A DNA stretch of 37,941 bases from Aquincolibacterium sp041674705. Lineage in GTDB: Bacteria > Omnitrophota > Omnitrophia > Omnitrophales > Aquincolibacteriaceae. The notes beneath the pieces were generated by a model that had not been told where the DNA came from, made no database searches, and worked only from the letters and a program-made list of their open reading frames with translations. Position numbers and translations under genes: made by a program. Position 1 is the first letter of the stretch. Each line of letters opens with the position of its first letter. Shown piece after piece: positions 16,212-28,200 of this stretch. Where the stretch lies: NCBI GenBank assembly GCA_041674705.1, contig JBAYVF010000016.1:1-37941 (forward strand). The letters run 5' to 3'.

Positions 16212-19200
16212 TTAGGCGGCAGAATCGATCGATTGTTTGGCCATCATCTCCAGATAGACTTGGGCCCCGGCTCGACTGATCGTAAGGCCGGAAGCAGTCA
16301 GCTGGATCATTTTCTCTCCGGCATTCTCAAATAAGTTCAGCCTCTGGATCAGCTCGGCTCGCAACTTTGCCAACTCAGCAGGATTCTTCAACAAGGCGTC
16401 CAGTTGCGCTCTGTCTGAAAACCTCGAAGTGATGTCCGCCCAATGGAGCGCTACGACCACCTCGAGACAATTCACAAAATCATTCACGAACGGATTACTG
16501 ACCTCTCCCGTCCCATCCGCGTTTACGGGATAAAAGATCTCGTGGATCGGTGCCTGCCGCGCAGCCTTGGCTCCCTGGATCAGCGGTACGATCAACTGCT
16601 TGTTGATCGATTCAAATTGACGGCTCACACTCGAAAGAGGCCGGACGATCGCCCCGTTCGCCTGTAGCACCTTACGGTCCTTCGAGTCCATTTTTCCGGT
16701 ATGCGCGACATCGTTTATGAGCGCGGCTCGCTCAGAGACCACTTTCATGAATTGGTCCATAAACGCGCGACTCCCCGAAGCGTCAGACCAGGAAGCCAGA
16801 TCGGGAGCCAGCGTAAACGCTCTGTCTTTGATAAAACTTAAACTTTGCAACAGCGCGCGAATCTGAGCCGGTCCTGTTTGGGCCATTCGCGGATCGATGG
16901 ACGCGCCTTCTCCAGCAAAGGACTCCGAGATGCCGAACACCACAACCATCGTGATCTGCGAGAGCAACGCCTCCGCGTCAAATTGCGCCGGCAAATTTTT
17001 CAAGATATCGGGCAAGTTTTTTTGGAGAAAATCCCGGATCGCATCCACGCCCGGAAGTCCATCCAGCTGCTTTAAAAGTTCTTTTGCGATCGCGTCAAAC
17101 TCCGCGTCGATCCTCCGCATCTCCGCCCGTCCTTTTTCCTCCATATCCTTCCGAACCACCTCCGAACCTTTCGCCGCAGCCATTGCCGCGATCTGCACCG
17201 AAGACACGTTTACCAATTCACCGATCACCGTTCCCGAACCGGACAAACGCGCCTCTGCTCTCGCCGTTTTTAGATCAAGCGGTTCGTAATGCCGGGTACG
17301 TTTATCAAAAACTAAAATTCTGTGTATTGCTTCGACGGGAATGGCCTCCGCCGTCGTTACTTCTCCATCTGTAAATCTGTTGTCCTGAAATTCGTCTTTA
17401 ATTTTAACTTTTGCCTTTTCGATCACTACAACAGCACAAACGAAATCCGTCGAAAGCATCTTCTTGCCCTTACCTCCCCCGGCCGGAAGAATGCTGTAAT
17501 TGATTGCAATCTCTGGTTTCTTCGTCATGCTAATCTCGAGCCCCGTCGATTTGTCCGGCGTCATGCCTGCGCTAGCAATGGCGTCTAATTCGTCAAAGCG
17601 GAGACGCACCCCTCGATATAAAAATTTATTTCCCGAATTGATCCGTTGCGCTTCATGACGCCTGTAATCAAGCGGATCCATCGCGTCAAGCTCCGGCATT
17701 GCGCTTAGATCCAACTCATCTTTAAAGATCAATGCGTCCGGCGCACTCGCAATTTGTTCCGGCACCCGCTTCGCCGCCTCAGCCGCCGCATTCGATGCTT
17801 TCACCTTAACTAAGCCGCCTACCGTTTGCGCAGCAGGCGCAAGAGATTGCTGCTTTTTTGCCAAATAATCCTTCATCACCTCAATTGTTTTAATCGACCC
17901 TGGATCTAAAATCACCATCTCGTTATCATTAAGATCCAATCCATCTATATCAAATACGTAAAAGAGCACTGACATTAAATATCCTTCGAGCGTATCATCC
18001 CCCCGATGAGAAGTCTCCCGCGCAGCCTTCAAGCTAAGAATCCGTTTCTGCGCTGAAAAAGATCCGGCCATTCTGTAAAGCGAATCACTCACACGACCTT
18101 CAAGCAAATTACCCTCGAAAGCAACGGCAAAATCATGCGGCCTTGAGCTGATAAATTTTGATATCCAAACCCCCTTACCGAACGATGGATATCTGCGGAG
18201 ACGATTCCAGTCAAACCCTGTCCCCCCAGCCTTCCGATCCCGAATGATCTCAGAGATCTGGCCCTCACGCTCGGAATCTTGCGAGACATCACGCATCAAA
18301 TGAAACCCTACCTTCTCTTCTTTTGTGATTCTCAATGTCCCATCAAATAACAGAGCTTTGAATTCCTTAACCATATCCAGTAACACTTTCGCAATCTGCT
18401 TTTGAGCGGCTTCATCCAACCAACCCGGGATATCATAGTCGCGAGCAGTCATGGCCTGAATGAGCAACGATTCGGTCATAGCGTTATTCTCAATAGCATC
18501 CCGAAAACGTTTTCTAATATTTTTGTCCTGCACGGCTTTTTCCCGCAACTCGTTGCGGACCTTCTCGCCACCGCCTGGCTTCGCCGCCTCAGCCGCCACA
18601 TTCGATGCTTTCCCAGCGCGAGTCTCCTTATAATACGAGTAGATGAGCGGCACCGCTTTCTTATCCCCATCGACAGCTACTCGTGTCTTTTCCTCATCAA
18701 GCTCTAAAGGCACATCAACCCGGTCACTGGTTTTGACATAGGTTAAATACTGGTATTCATCAGTAATTTTCTCCGACCGTTCTTCCGCAGATCGTTTAAA
18801 CGCCTCCCGGATGACATTGCAAGCGTTCATCTCCCATTCGCCGAGAGAGAACTGATTCGAAGTGAATACCGTGTCGATGACAAACGCGTAAAGCCCTTTC
18901 ATTTTCAGGCGTTCATTGAACAATGCTTGCATTACTTTGACCTTATCCCTCATATAGATCTGAGTCCGGGACTCAAACACAACAAAGTCAAATTGCTGAT
19001 CGCCCAAAGCGGCCTTTCTTTCATTTTCATTCTCGATATCCAGGAACTTCAGATCGATACGGATTTTCGCCGCCCGGATCTCATCTGCTGTGTATTGCCT
19101 GAACCGTCTTTCAGCATCCGGACCTTTCAAGTCATCATTCCATAGGCCAAACTGCTTATTGACCGCAACAATATTGACATTCGGAAACTTCAAGGCCATT

Positions 19201-22200
19201 TCCAACGCCGCATAACCACGCCCGACTCCGATTAAGAGAACCCTCTGTTCCCCCACCCGCGCCTTCAACTCGTCAGAAAGCTTATAGGCGCCATCCAGAA
19301 CCTCCATGCCCCGGTTCACAAATTCTTCCTTGCCGTAGGGATTAACTGTTTCCTTCGCCGCCTTTGCCGTTACTTCCCCGGCATTTACATTACTCCGATC
19401 GACTAGCCCAAGGGGTGGCGACTCGGCACCTAGTCGAGTTTCTGTCCGATCAACGGGTTTTTCGCCCTTTCGAATCGCTTGCACAAGCCGGTACTGAATG
19501 ATCAAAGCGAGCACAGGATTGACAATATCTTCATTTGCGCTTGGAATTTCTGCCAATATCCGGTTGAAGGGTTGGGAAGGCGCCCGATACACAAATGAAA
19601 CCGTGCCGTCTTCCTCATTTTTCCTGATAGGAGTGCTCGGTATCTTACCGTTGAATTTCGGAAAGTTTTCCAACGCAAGGGTCACAACGTTGTTGCCGAA
19701 TTTGTTTAGAGCCACTTCCCCTCCTGGCTGCCAGTAAGCTTGCGCCAGGTTTTTCCATTGATCTTTGAAGAATATCCACGGAAAATATTTTTTAGGATCT
19801 TTGAGCCAATAATCGTACCCGCCGGACGCGCTATCCTGATAGATCTCCCAATCATCCATGAAGCGGTTGGTTCCCGTGCTGACCATTTTGGGCTCTAGAA
19901 CCGCCTTCCTGCCGGGATAGGCGTAGTGGAGGTTATCAACCATTGCATTGTAAAAAGACCGGCCAAATCCTACATCCACAAATACCATCCGGATCGGACT
20001 CTCGATCATCTCAGGTGTTATTCCGAACAATGGCCCGACATATAACTTGGCGGCTTCCTTACGACTCAAACCAAAGTCCTCGGCTCGACCCGGAACGCCC
20101 GCCAGAAGATGCAACCCGATCTTGCGGCTTTGACTCCTGGCCAGAAGACAGCATGCGTCGTAAAGCAAATTGGCACTTCGGGCGGCAAAGAATAAATGGT
20201 CTTCATCCTTGTACTCGGACAAAAGTTTTTGGGCCATCCCGACGACCGCCGGAAGCACGCTATTGACGTCCGTATTGATTTTTTCCAGGTCCTCCCGAAC
20301 CCCGGGATACCGGCCCATACCTTCAGCTGCCTCGAGGATATCCTCTTCAGTCCACCCCTCTTTTATTAGACCAGCCACCAAGCTGATGTCCGGCGAATAA
20401 GTACTCTTCGCGTGCGGGTCTTTTAATATCCCTGCAAGCGCCTCTTCAACGGAACGCACCTCCGCCGGCCTCAGGTCATTCACCAATTCTCCCATTCGTG
20501 ACTCGGCTCGCTTCTTCGCCCGAACCTTCTGAGCTTTGGGCACGGCAACAATGAGCTTCGCATTTTTAAACAAGGTTTTATATTTTGGATAATCCTCAGG
20601 AATTTTGGAAACTCGCACTTCAAATCCGGCATCCTCGATCTCGCGCACGATCCTTGCTTCGACGTCGCTATCCGCATCCAGTTCTTCAACCGTTATGAGT
20701 AATAACCCCTCGGGTTTGAGGAGTTCCTTTGCGCGTCGTGCAAGTTCCCCGGGCGCGGTTTCGATATTGTTGACGGTCACAATATCAAAGGTCCCTTGCC
20801 CGAGCGCCATAAACTCTTCGGGAAACTGCGCGTTCGCGTGCGTGATGTCATTTTGTAAAGAGGCCGGCGCTTTGTCTTTCACCGAACCAAGCGGCTCCGT
20901 CCCCTGAGCCTTTATTACGCGATACTTGAGGACATCTTGAAGGAATGTCCGGAATGCCGTAATGAAATTTCCTTCCCCTGTATCGAGATCGATGAACGAC
21001 ACCTCACTACTCTGCGGCATCGAACGGGTAATAATTTCCTCCAGGCGGGATTCGGAGCGAGCCGTTTTGGTCACGACGAGCATAACGCCATGCGAAGCAT
21101 ATCTTCCACCGTTGGACGTCGGGTAATCGGCCGGCCTTGGCACTCTTTGGACCTTATAAACATATTCCGTATCAGCCACTTGGACTCGACTGATAACAGC
21201 CTCGACCTTTTCAATGATGTCGGAATTGTCCCAGGTCGTATCCTTATCAACCGGGTGTGGATTTAAATCAATATCAGCAAATGTGACGAACATCATTCCA
21301 CCCGCACGAAGGATGCGAACCGCGATTCCGGCAAGATCCACTGCGGTGTAGTTAATATGATTGATCGTAACGAGGTCTTGGGAATCAGGCGAGAAACCGG
21401 CTTCAATCCGCTTCTTCTCATCCCGAAAATCGAATTGTTTAACGCTGCGTGAAACTTCTTCCGGCCGGAGAGAACCTTCCAGATAATCTACGTTAAGACC
21501 CCGTATCTTCCACGAAGGAATACCATTTTTCTCCGCTAAGGCGATCACCCCGCGCATAAATTGAGGGACCGCACCACTGGCGATATCAGCTACAAAAGCT
21601 TTTCCGTGCTTCTTGATCGCCTCCCGCAAGAGAGCCATCACCGGCTTCTCAAATTCCGGAAAAATGGCGGCCGCTTCTTCGATATTTTTACTAACAGAAG
21701 TTACAACTGGAGCCACGAGCCCTAATTTGCCTGCGACAACTGGCCAGGATTTCAAAAATTCATCCGCGGAAACTTTCACTATTTCTCTTTTCACAAGCGG
21801 AACATGCGCGTATTTCTCAATCCCCGCTTCTCGATAAACGATAAAGAGCCCGGTCTCTTTATCCTTGTGATTCCCCAATTCATATCCAACAACGTTTGGA
21901 AATTCGTGGTGGGGATCCCCTGGCTCTGATTTTCCCCTATGAAAATTAATCCGAAGCGACCCCTCAAACAGCGCCAAGGAAACATAATATTTTGTCGCAT
22001 TCCCCTTATCCGCATCGTGATCGAGCAGCCGGCGATTAATGATATTATTCCGAACGAGGATCTCATTTATACTCATCACCCGCAATTCCGAACGAACCTC
22101 AGCTTTGGGACGGGCATTGGGAGAAAGTTCGCGGGTAAATATCTTCCCTTCTTGCGCGGGGTCATAGACCATGTCCAACAGCCGGTCTTTCGCCGACGGA

Positions 22201-25200
22201 AATAGTTGCTGAACGTTTTGAAGACCGAACTCATTACCAAGTAACCTGATCAGCTCGTCCCTTTGAGCCTGAACCTTAGGGCCGATCTCAGGATTCTGAA
22301 AATAAGTGCCGCCTCCTATAAAAACCGTCGCCTCTTCACCAAAAAGATCCGCAGCCGCCTTCATCTCGATAAATTTTTCCCTCAAATCCTTAAAATCCCA
22401 AAAATCAGAGTGTGCATAAAAAACCTTATCGCCTACGCGGACAACAATCACTGTGCAAAGATCAGTCATGAACTTGACCAGCCTATCCTCCGGTTGCAGG
22501 TAATCTGACCTTCCCGAAGGAATATCCTGTGCTTTTTTGAAGAGTTCATTGACCTCCGGCCCGGTCTTGACAATCTCCCATCCCTCCCGAATTTCGGAGC
22601 GTTCCGAACGTTCTTCAGCGCGGGGTTCCGAATCCCTCGGAAGATAGAGGTCCACGAGTCCGGTAAAGATCTTGTCGTGCCGTTCCAAGGCCATGGAGTT
22701 CTCCCATTGGGGAAGATATTTGCGAATCATGATCGCAATTCTGACCCGGCTCTCAAGATCCAATTCCAGAAGATGCTTCGACCAGGCTGTGTAACCCGCC
22801 ATTTCTTTGAGCTGAAGAGCAGCGTTCTTTGCGGCATTTTCATCTTGCAAACAGGCGGCTGAGATAAATGCCGCCAAAGATTCATACATCTCCTTATTAT
22901 CGATCTTTTTTCGCTGCATCAAATTCCTCATATAATTCTCGAGCAGGATCCTGTCTAAAGATTTATCTTTTATATTCCCAAAAATATTGACGGGATCCAT
23001 CGTCTTTCGGTCCTCCGGCAACATGAACGCGGCATGATTGGATCCGGTCACATCGCCGTCCATATCGATATAAAGATCCGTAGCTCCCGGATTGATAGAG
23101 TGCCCTTTCAAATGCTCAGGATCCCGGCTCTCGGCATCCTCCATCCCGATTCCCGCCGGACCATTAGGCTGCACCACGGGGAAGAACGTCGCCCTACCAT
23201 CGATCTCCGCGAGCGAAAGACCGTAATCAGAAACGATCTGCCGCGGCTCGTCCGGACGATGATAAGCGACAAAATAATGGGCTCGGATCCCAATCCCCTT
23301 CTGGGCCAAACCCTCCAAAGTCCTGACAACGTCGGCCAATTTTTTCCCCTTTTGAACCTTCTCCATTTGACCGGCATGTTCATTATCCACGGACAGAACC
23401 CAAACAACATTCCTCGGAAATTGCCCCAGCAGTTTTTGGGCTTCGCGGGCATCTACAGGGATCAATGAGCCGTTGGTGACCACCCAAACTTCCCGGGCCG
23501 CAGAAGCCGCCCGATTCACGATCTCCACAAACTCCGGAGAGAACCCGGGCTCCAGGATATGCTCTTTACCATAAGCTGTGGTCTCTCCCGGCCCCACCAA
23601 TCGAATGTGATCTGTTCCTTTCAGCTGATCGATTGTCCGTCGAAGTCTTTCAACGGGAACGTCGGAGTGCCTTTCCTTGTTCATGGCGCGAGCAATACAC
23701 ATGGGGCACCCGAAGGGACAACGATTTGTGAGCATAAGGCTAAAGTCTCCGGCCAAAGGCTTTTGATTCGCCCTCTCCATCAAAGAGTTGAAAATCCTTC
23801 GGGCCTTTTCCGCGCTTCCAAGCTGATCGAAAGATGATAACAACAGATTGACCTTTTCACGCCCATCGGTCACGGAGCCTTTTCCAACCCCTTCCAATAA
23901 TTTTAACGTTTTCTCCAAAGCCGCCAGTTTTCCATCAAGCGTCCCGCAATAGTCCAGCCAGGCCTTAAAAAGCTTTATATCCATTTCCTTGAGCCACGCC
24001 GTCAAACCCTTGCCCTGCTCGTCGTTCAACAAAGCTTGTACCGCGGCCGGAAAAAGAACCGGACCCGATTGGAGCATTTGTGACACATTAGAGCTTTTAA
24101 CAATGCCCCACGCCTCAAGGACCTTTTTCCAATCCGCTTCTGTCAAACCCGCGGGAAAAACGAAACTTTTCCGAAGAGCACGCTGGACTTTTTCCGGGCT
24201 AAGCTTCAAAAGAGACTCAGTGGCATAAACCCGCACGTTTTCCGAGGAATCCCCCAAACGATCCACGAGGATCTTGATGCTTTCATCACGGATCGGCACC
24301 AGGGCGCAGGAAGCATCCCCCAGAGCCTTGCTGGGATGATATTTCCCACGAACCCTTAGCACCTCCTTGAAAGCCTCTTTCTGCGAGCGTTGAAGTATCC
24401 GGATCAACGCTGCCTGCATCACACTTTGACGTTCGTTATCGCCTGGACCATCCACAAAATAATCAGACTTCAGCCACCCGACCACGGTTTTGATCAATCC
24501 GGGGGTCTTGCGCAATTCAAGCACTTCCGCGACGAGGCTTCGACGGAGGGATAAGGAGGCATAGGCCGTCTCGCAGGCTTTAAGTATCGCCTTGGTTTCA
24601 AAAATCTTGGCGCGACTCGAGCGGATGTACTCCACAAAGTCTTTGTAGTTCTCCATCTTAAGAAGATAGGGTGACAACCCTCCGAACACAGCATAAATAC
24701 CCAGGGCCGGATAACCGGCTCGTCCAAGCGCCAAGAGAGCCTTCCCATCCCAATTCTTGGCCAGTTCAAATCCCTCCAACACACGTCGCCACTCTGTCTC
24801 CGGCAGACCTTTCGGCCACAAACTATTTTTCAAAAGAGCGTTACGGACAGCCTCTTGATCCCCCAACTCCCAAAGTACGTGCGCGACAGAAACAATCTGG
24901 TTCACATCGACGGGTTCCGACAATAAAGCTACGAGATCCGGCGCAAAAGAGTAAAGCTTCTGTTCGCCGATCGCCTTGATCGCTCTTTCGCGATCGTAAA
25001 CACCACCCTTTAAGAGTTTTTTAATCGCATTAACGGATAGCTCCGCCGATTCCACCCGATCCCCCCTCGACTCCGAGCGGAGAGTGGAAGCTTTCGTTGG
25101 AACTGACGCGAGCGCCGAAAAAGTGATCGGCCGGTCGCCGAGGGATGTCTTAAATAAGTCCAGGACCCTTTGTGACGGCAAGGAAATCTTGACCCTATCC

Positions 25201-28200
25201 AGCGCTTCCGGCGTATATTGCATTTTTCCCGAGGCATCTTTCATTCTGGAAAACGCCGCATACAAAAATCCGGCTAGTTCTTTTATTTCTTCCGGTTTCG
25301 TGACGTCCGATAACTCTTTGTTCGTGCTAGGGATCAGCTCAATATCGACGAGTTCCCCCTTCTGATCGAAATAAAGAGAAACCCTGACAAATTTCTGCCT
25401 CATTTCCATGGAAGTAAAGCCGGCCTTTTCGATCAAAGTTTGATGGGTGATCCCAGTCCATCCCGGGGTCATCTTTCGGGGAGCTACGATCAGGGCCTCA
25501 CCGGGAATCATACTGACAAGCACCTCCTTCAACCCTGGTCGTGGATAATTGAGCTCTTTGGGATATTGATCCTTGTAGGTCTGATCCTGATCCATGGCCT
25601 TCGTGATAGCATCCCCGACTTTTGGAGCCATTTGCGGCGAAGGAGCCCTAAAGACAGTCCCGGCGATATCCGGCAACAAAATAACTTCCGTGCGCGATTC
25701 GGACCTGACCGCCGGCGCTTCAGTGGTGGGACGGGTTTCAGCGCGAAAAACATCACGATTATTCAAGCCACTGTCCGGAACAACGACTGTGGCATCGAAC
25801 ATTTCGCCCAAGGTCCTCCCGCCAGCAATGTATGGCAATCGCCCAATGGTGTTCTTGGGGTCCTTAAGACGATCGACCACAAAAGGAAGTGTCGTTTGAG
25901 GATCCAATGACTCCACAGCTCTCAAAACGAGGTTCCGTGCGGGACCCCCTAAGCTTGCGATTAACTCGTTGCCGCTCTCATAGGCAAAAGCATAATACTT
26001 GCCTTGACCCAGCCATCGGGACAAATACATGCCCAAGGTGGAACAAAGCTCGGGAACATCTCCCATGGACAACCCGACGAAAAACTGTACCAGCCTTAAA
26101 AAAAACGACTCGCTATGAACTTTACTGATGTGCTCTTCGCCAACATAAAGCAGGACACGGTTTTTTGAATTTTGATCCAGAATGCCGCGAATACGCTTCG
26201 CTGAAAAATAATCCCTCCAAAGCCTTTTGAAAAAACCGGCCCCCCTTTTAAAATCAACCGGCTCGATGGAAAGTCCGTTCTGATAGGCCGTTTTTAGCAT
26301 TTCAAAATAAGATTCGAGATCAAAAAATACTGGGTCCATATCAAACACGGTCCCTATTTGCGAAACAAGATCATCTTCCTCACCCTTGAAGTCTCTTTTC
26401 CCGCGCGCGGCATTGGGGATCAATTTCCATAGAACATTAACGATATTGGGATTCGCCGCCAAGAAATCCCCGAGAGACAACTCTTGGTTTTGGGCGGAAC
26501 TCCACTCTTTCAGCATCCGATCCATGGCAGGCTTCATGGCGGGATGAACTTCAATTGCAAAATGCGTCCAAGGTCGATCGATATTTTGCCGATTGGCCCG
26601 CTGCATAAACTCCCCGACAAGCGCCCGGTAATCGGGAAGCGTAACGGCCCTATGCATATCGCCAAACGCAACGACTCGGGCGCCGGAACCGGAAACCTCA
26701 TCAAATATTTCCCTTGGAATCCGGCCGTATTTTTTAGCCGAAGTCATAATCTCGATCTCATCCCGCTTCTCGGCGCGCTCCGGAGCCCGAGCCGTAGTTT
26801 GTTCCTCCCGCTTTTCTGAGCGCTTGAGATTGCTTTGGACCTCGCCAATTTCCAGAGCCAGGGCCTTCCCGGCATCACCGAGGCTCGCTGCATCTTTCTG
26901 GGCAAGATCAAGCCAGGCATTCCATCGATTCTTTATCTCCTCCGGCTGTTTTTTTGTCCCTTCCATGCGAAGTTGCACGGCGGCTAGCAATCCCTGCGCA
27001 CGGGCTCGCCTGAGATCCTTGGCCTGAGCTTCCGGAAGTCCGGTCATTCCAAGAAACCCCGTGACTTTCCGAACCGCTTTTTTCAAATCCAGATCCTGCA
27101 TGGACGCCGTCGCCTCAAATAAAGCGCCAAGTTGGCGAACATCTTCTTCCATCTGCAATTTGGAACTGCGGGTCTCAGCGCGGGCGCTCTCAGGGAATAA
27201 TATTTCGTTAGGGGAAACGTAAGAAACCGTAATTTCCAAGCCCTCAAGCAAAAGTTCTTTTAACAATTTCGGGTCGATCGGGGCCCCCTCCTCCGCCAAG
27301 AAACGTTCTTGGATACGAGCACCCTCTCGAATGAATTCCTCTTTGTTTTTTAACTCCCAATCGCTTCTTTCAAGGACGACTCCCTTAACACGAAGAACCA
27401 CTGGATTATTTTTTCTTTCATCTAAATAATGGCTATATTTCTCTTTCATCGACGCAAGCCGCGCCTTCTCACCGGCCGCCAACTTCTCAGACCTTATCAC
27501 CTCATCCACATCATTGAGCATCAAACGAATAATTTCCGACCCGCGATTCGCGTAAAATTCTGCATTTTGTAGATTTGTCGTAAGATAAAATATGCCGGAA
27601 CGATGCCGGCCTGGCAGCTGCACTTCTTTCCCCATAGCCTTCAGGTAAATTTCTTCATAAAAATCCATTTCCTTCGGATCAAAGGGTTTCTTCAAATCAT
27701 CCAATCCATTATTGCGGATACTCTCAAGGTCAATGCTTGACGTCCCATGATAGAGCACATAGCCATTCATAATTTCATCATACAAAGCACCGAGCTCCTC
27801 CGATGTCATTTCCCGCAACTCAGAACGGGTTTCGGCGCGGGTGCGGATGTCTTTTAGAAAACCCTTCCAATCCACATCGCCTGGATACAACGTAAGGAGT
27901 TTTTCTCCTCTGGGTTTAAATTCACGGTCGATATTAATTTTCACATCGAGAGGAAGTCCGAGCATGCGCGCAGCAGCGATCCTGTTATTCCCATTATCGA
28001 TCATAAGGGTGTCATTATTGGGGCCATAGATGTCAGGAAGCTTTATCCCGATCGCCTCCATCACCTCCCGGCTCAACGCAGTGATTCCAAACCGCTCTTT
28101 TACTGTTTCGAAGATCTGGAAATAATAATTCTCTTCGGTATCAACCGTCACAAACCCCGGTTTGTTTTCTGAAAGAGTGTTTTGCCCCGTATAGATTGCT

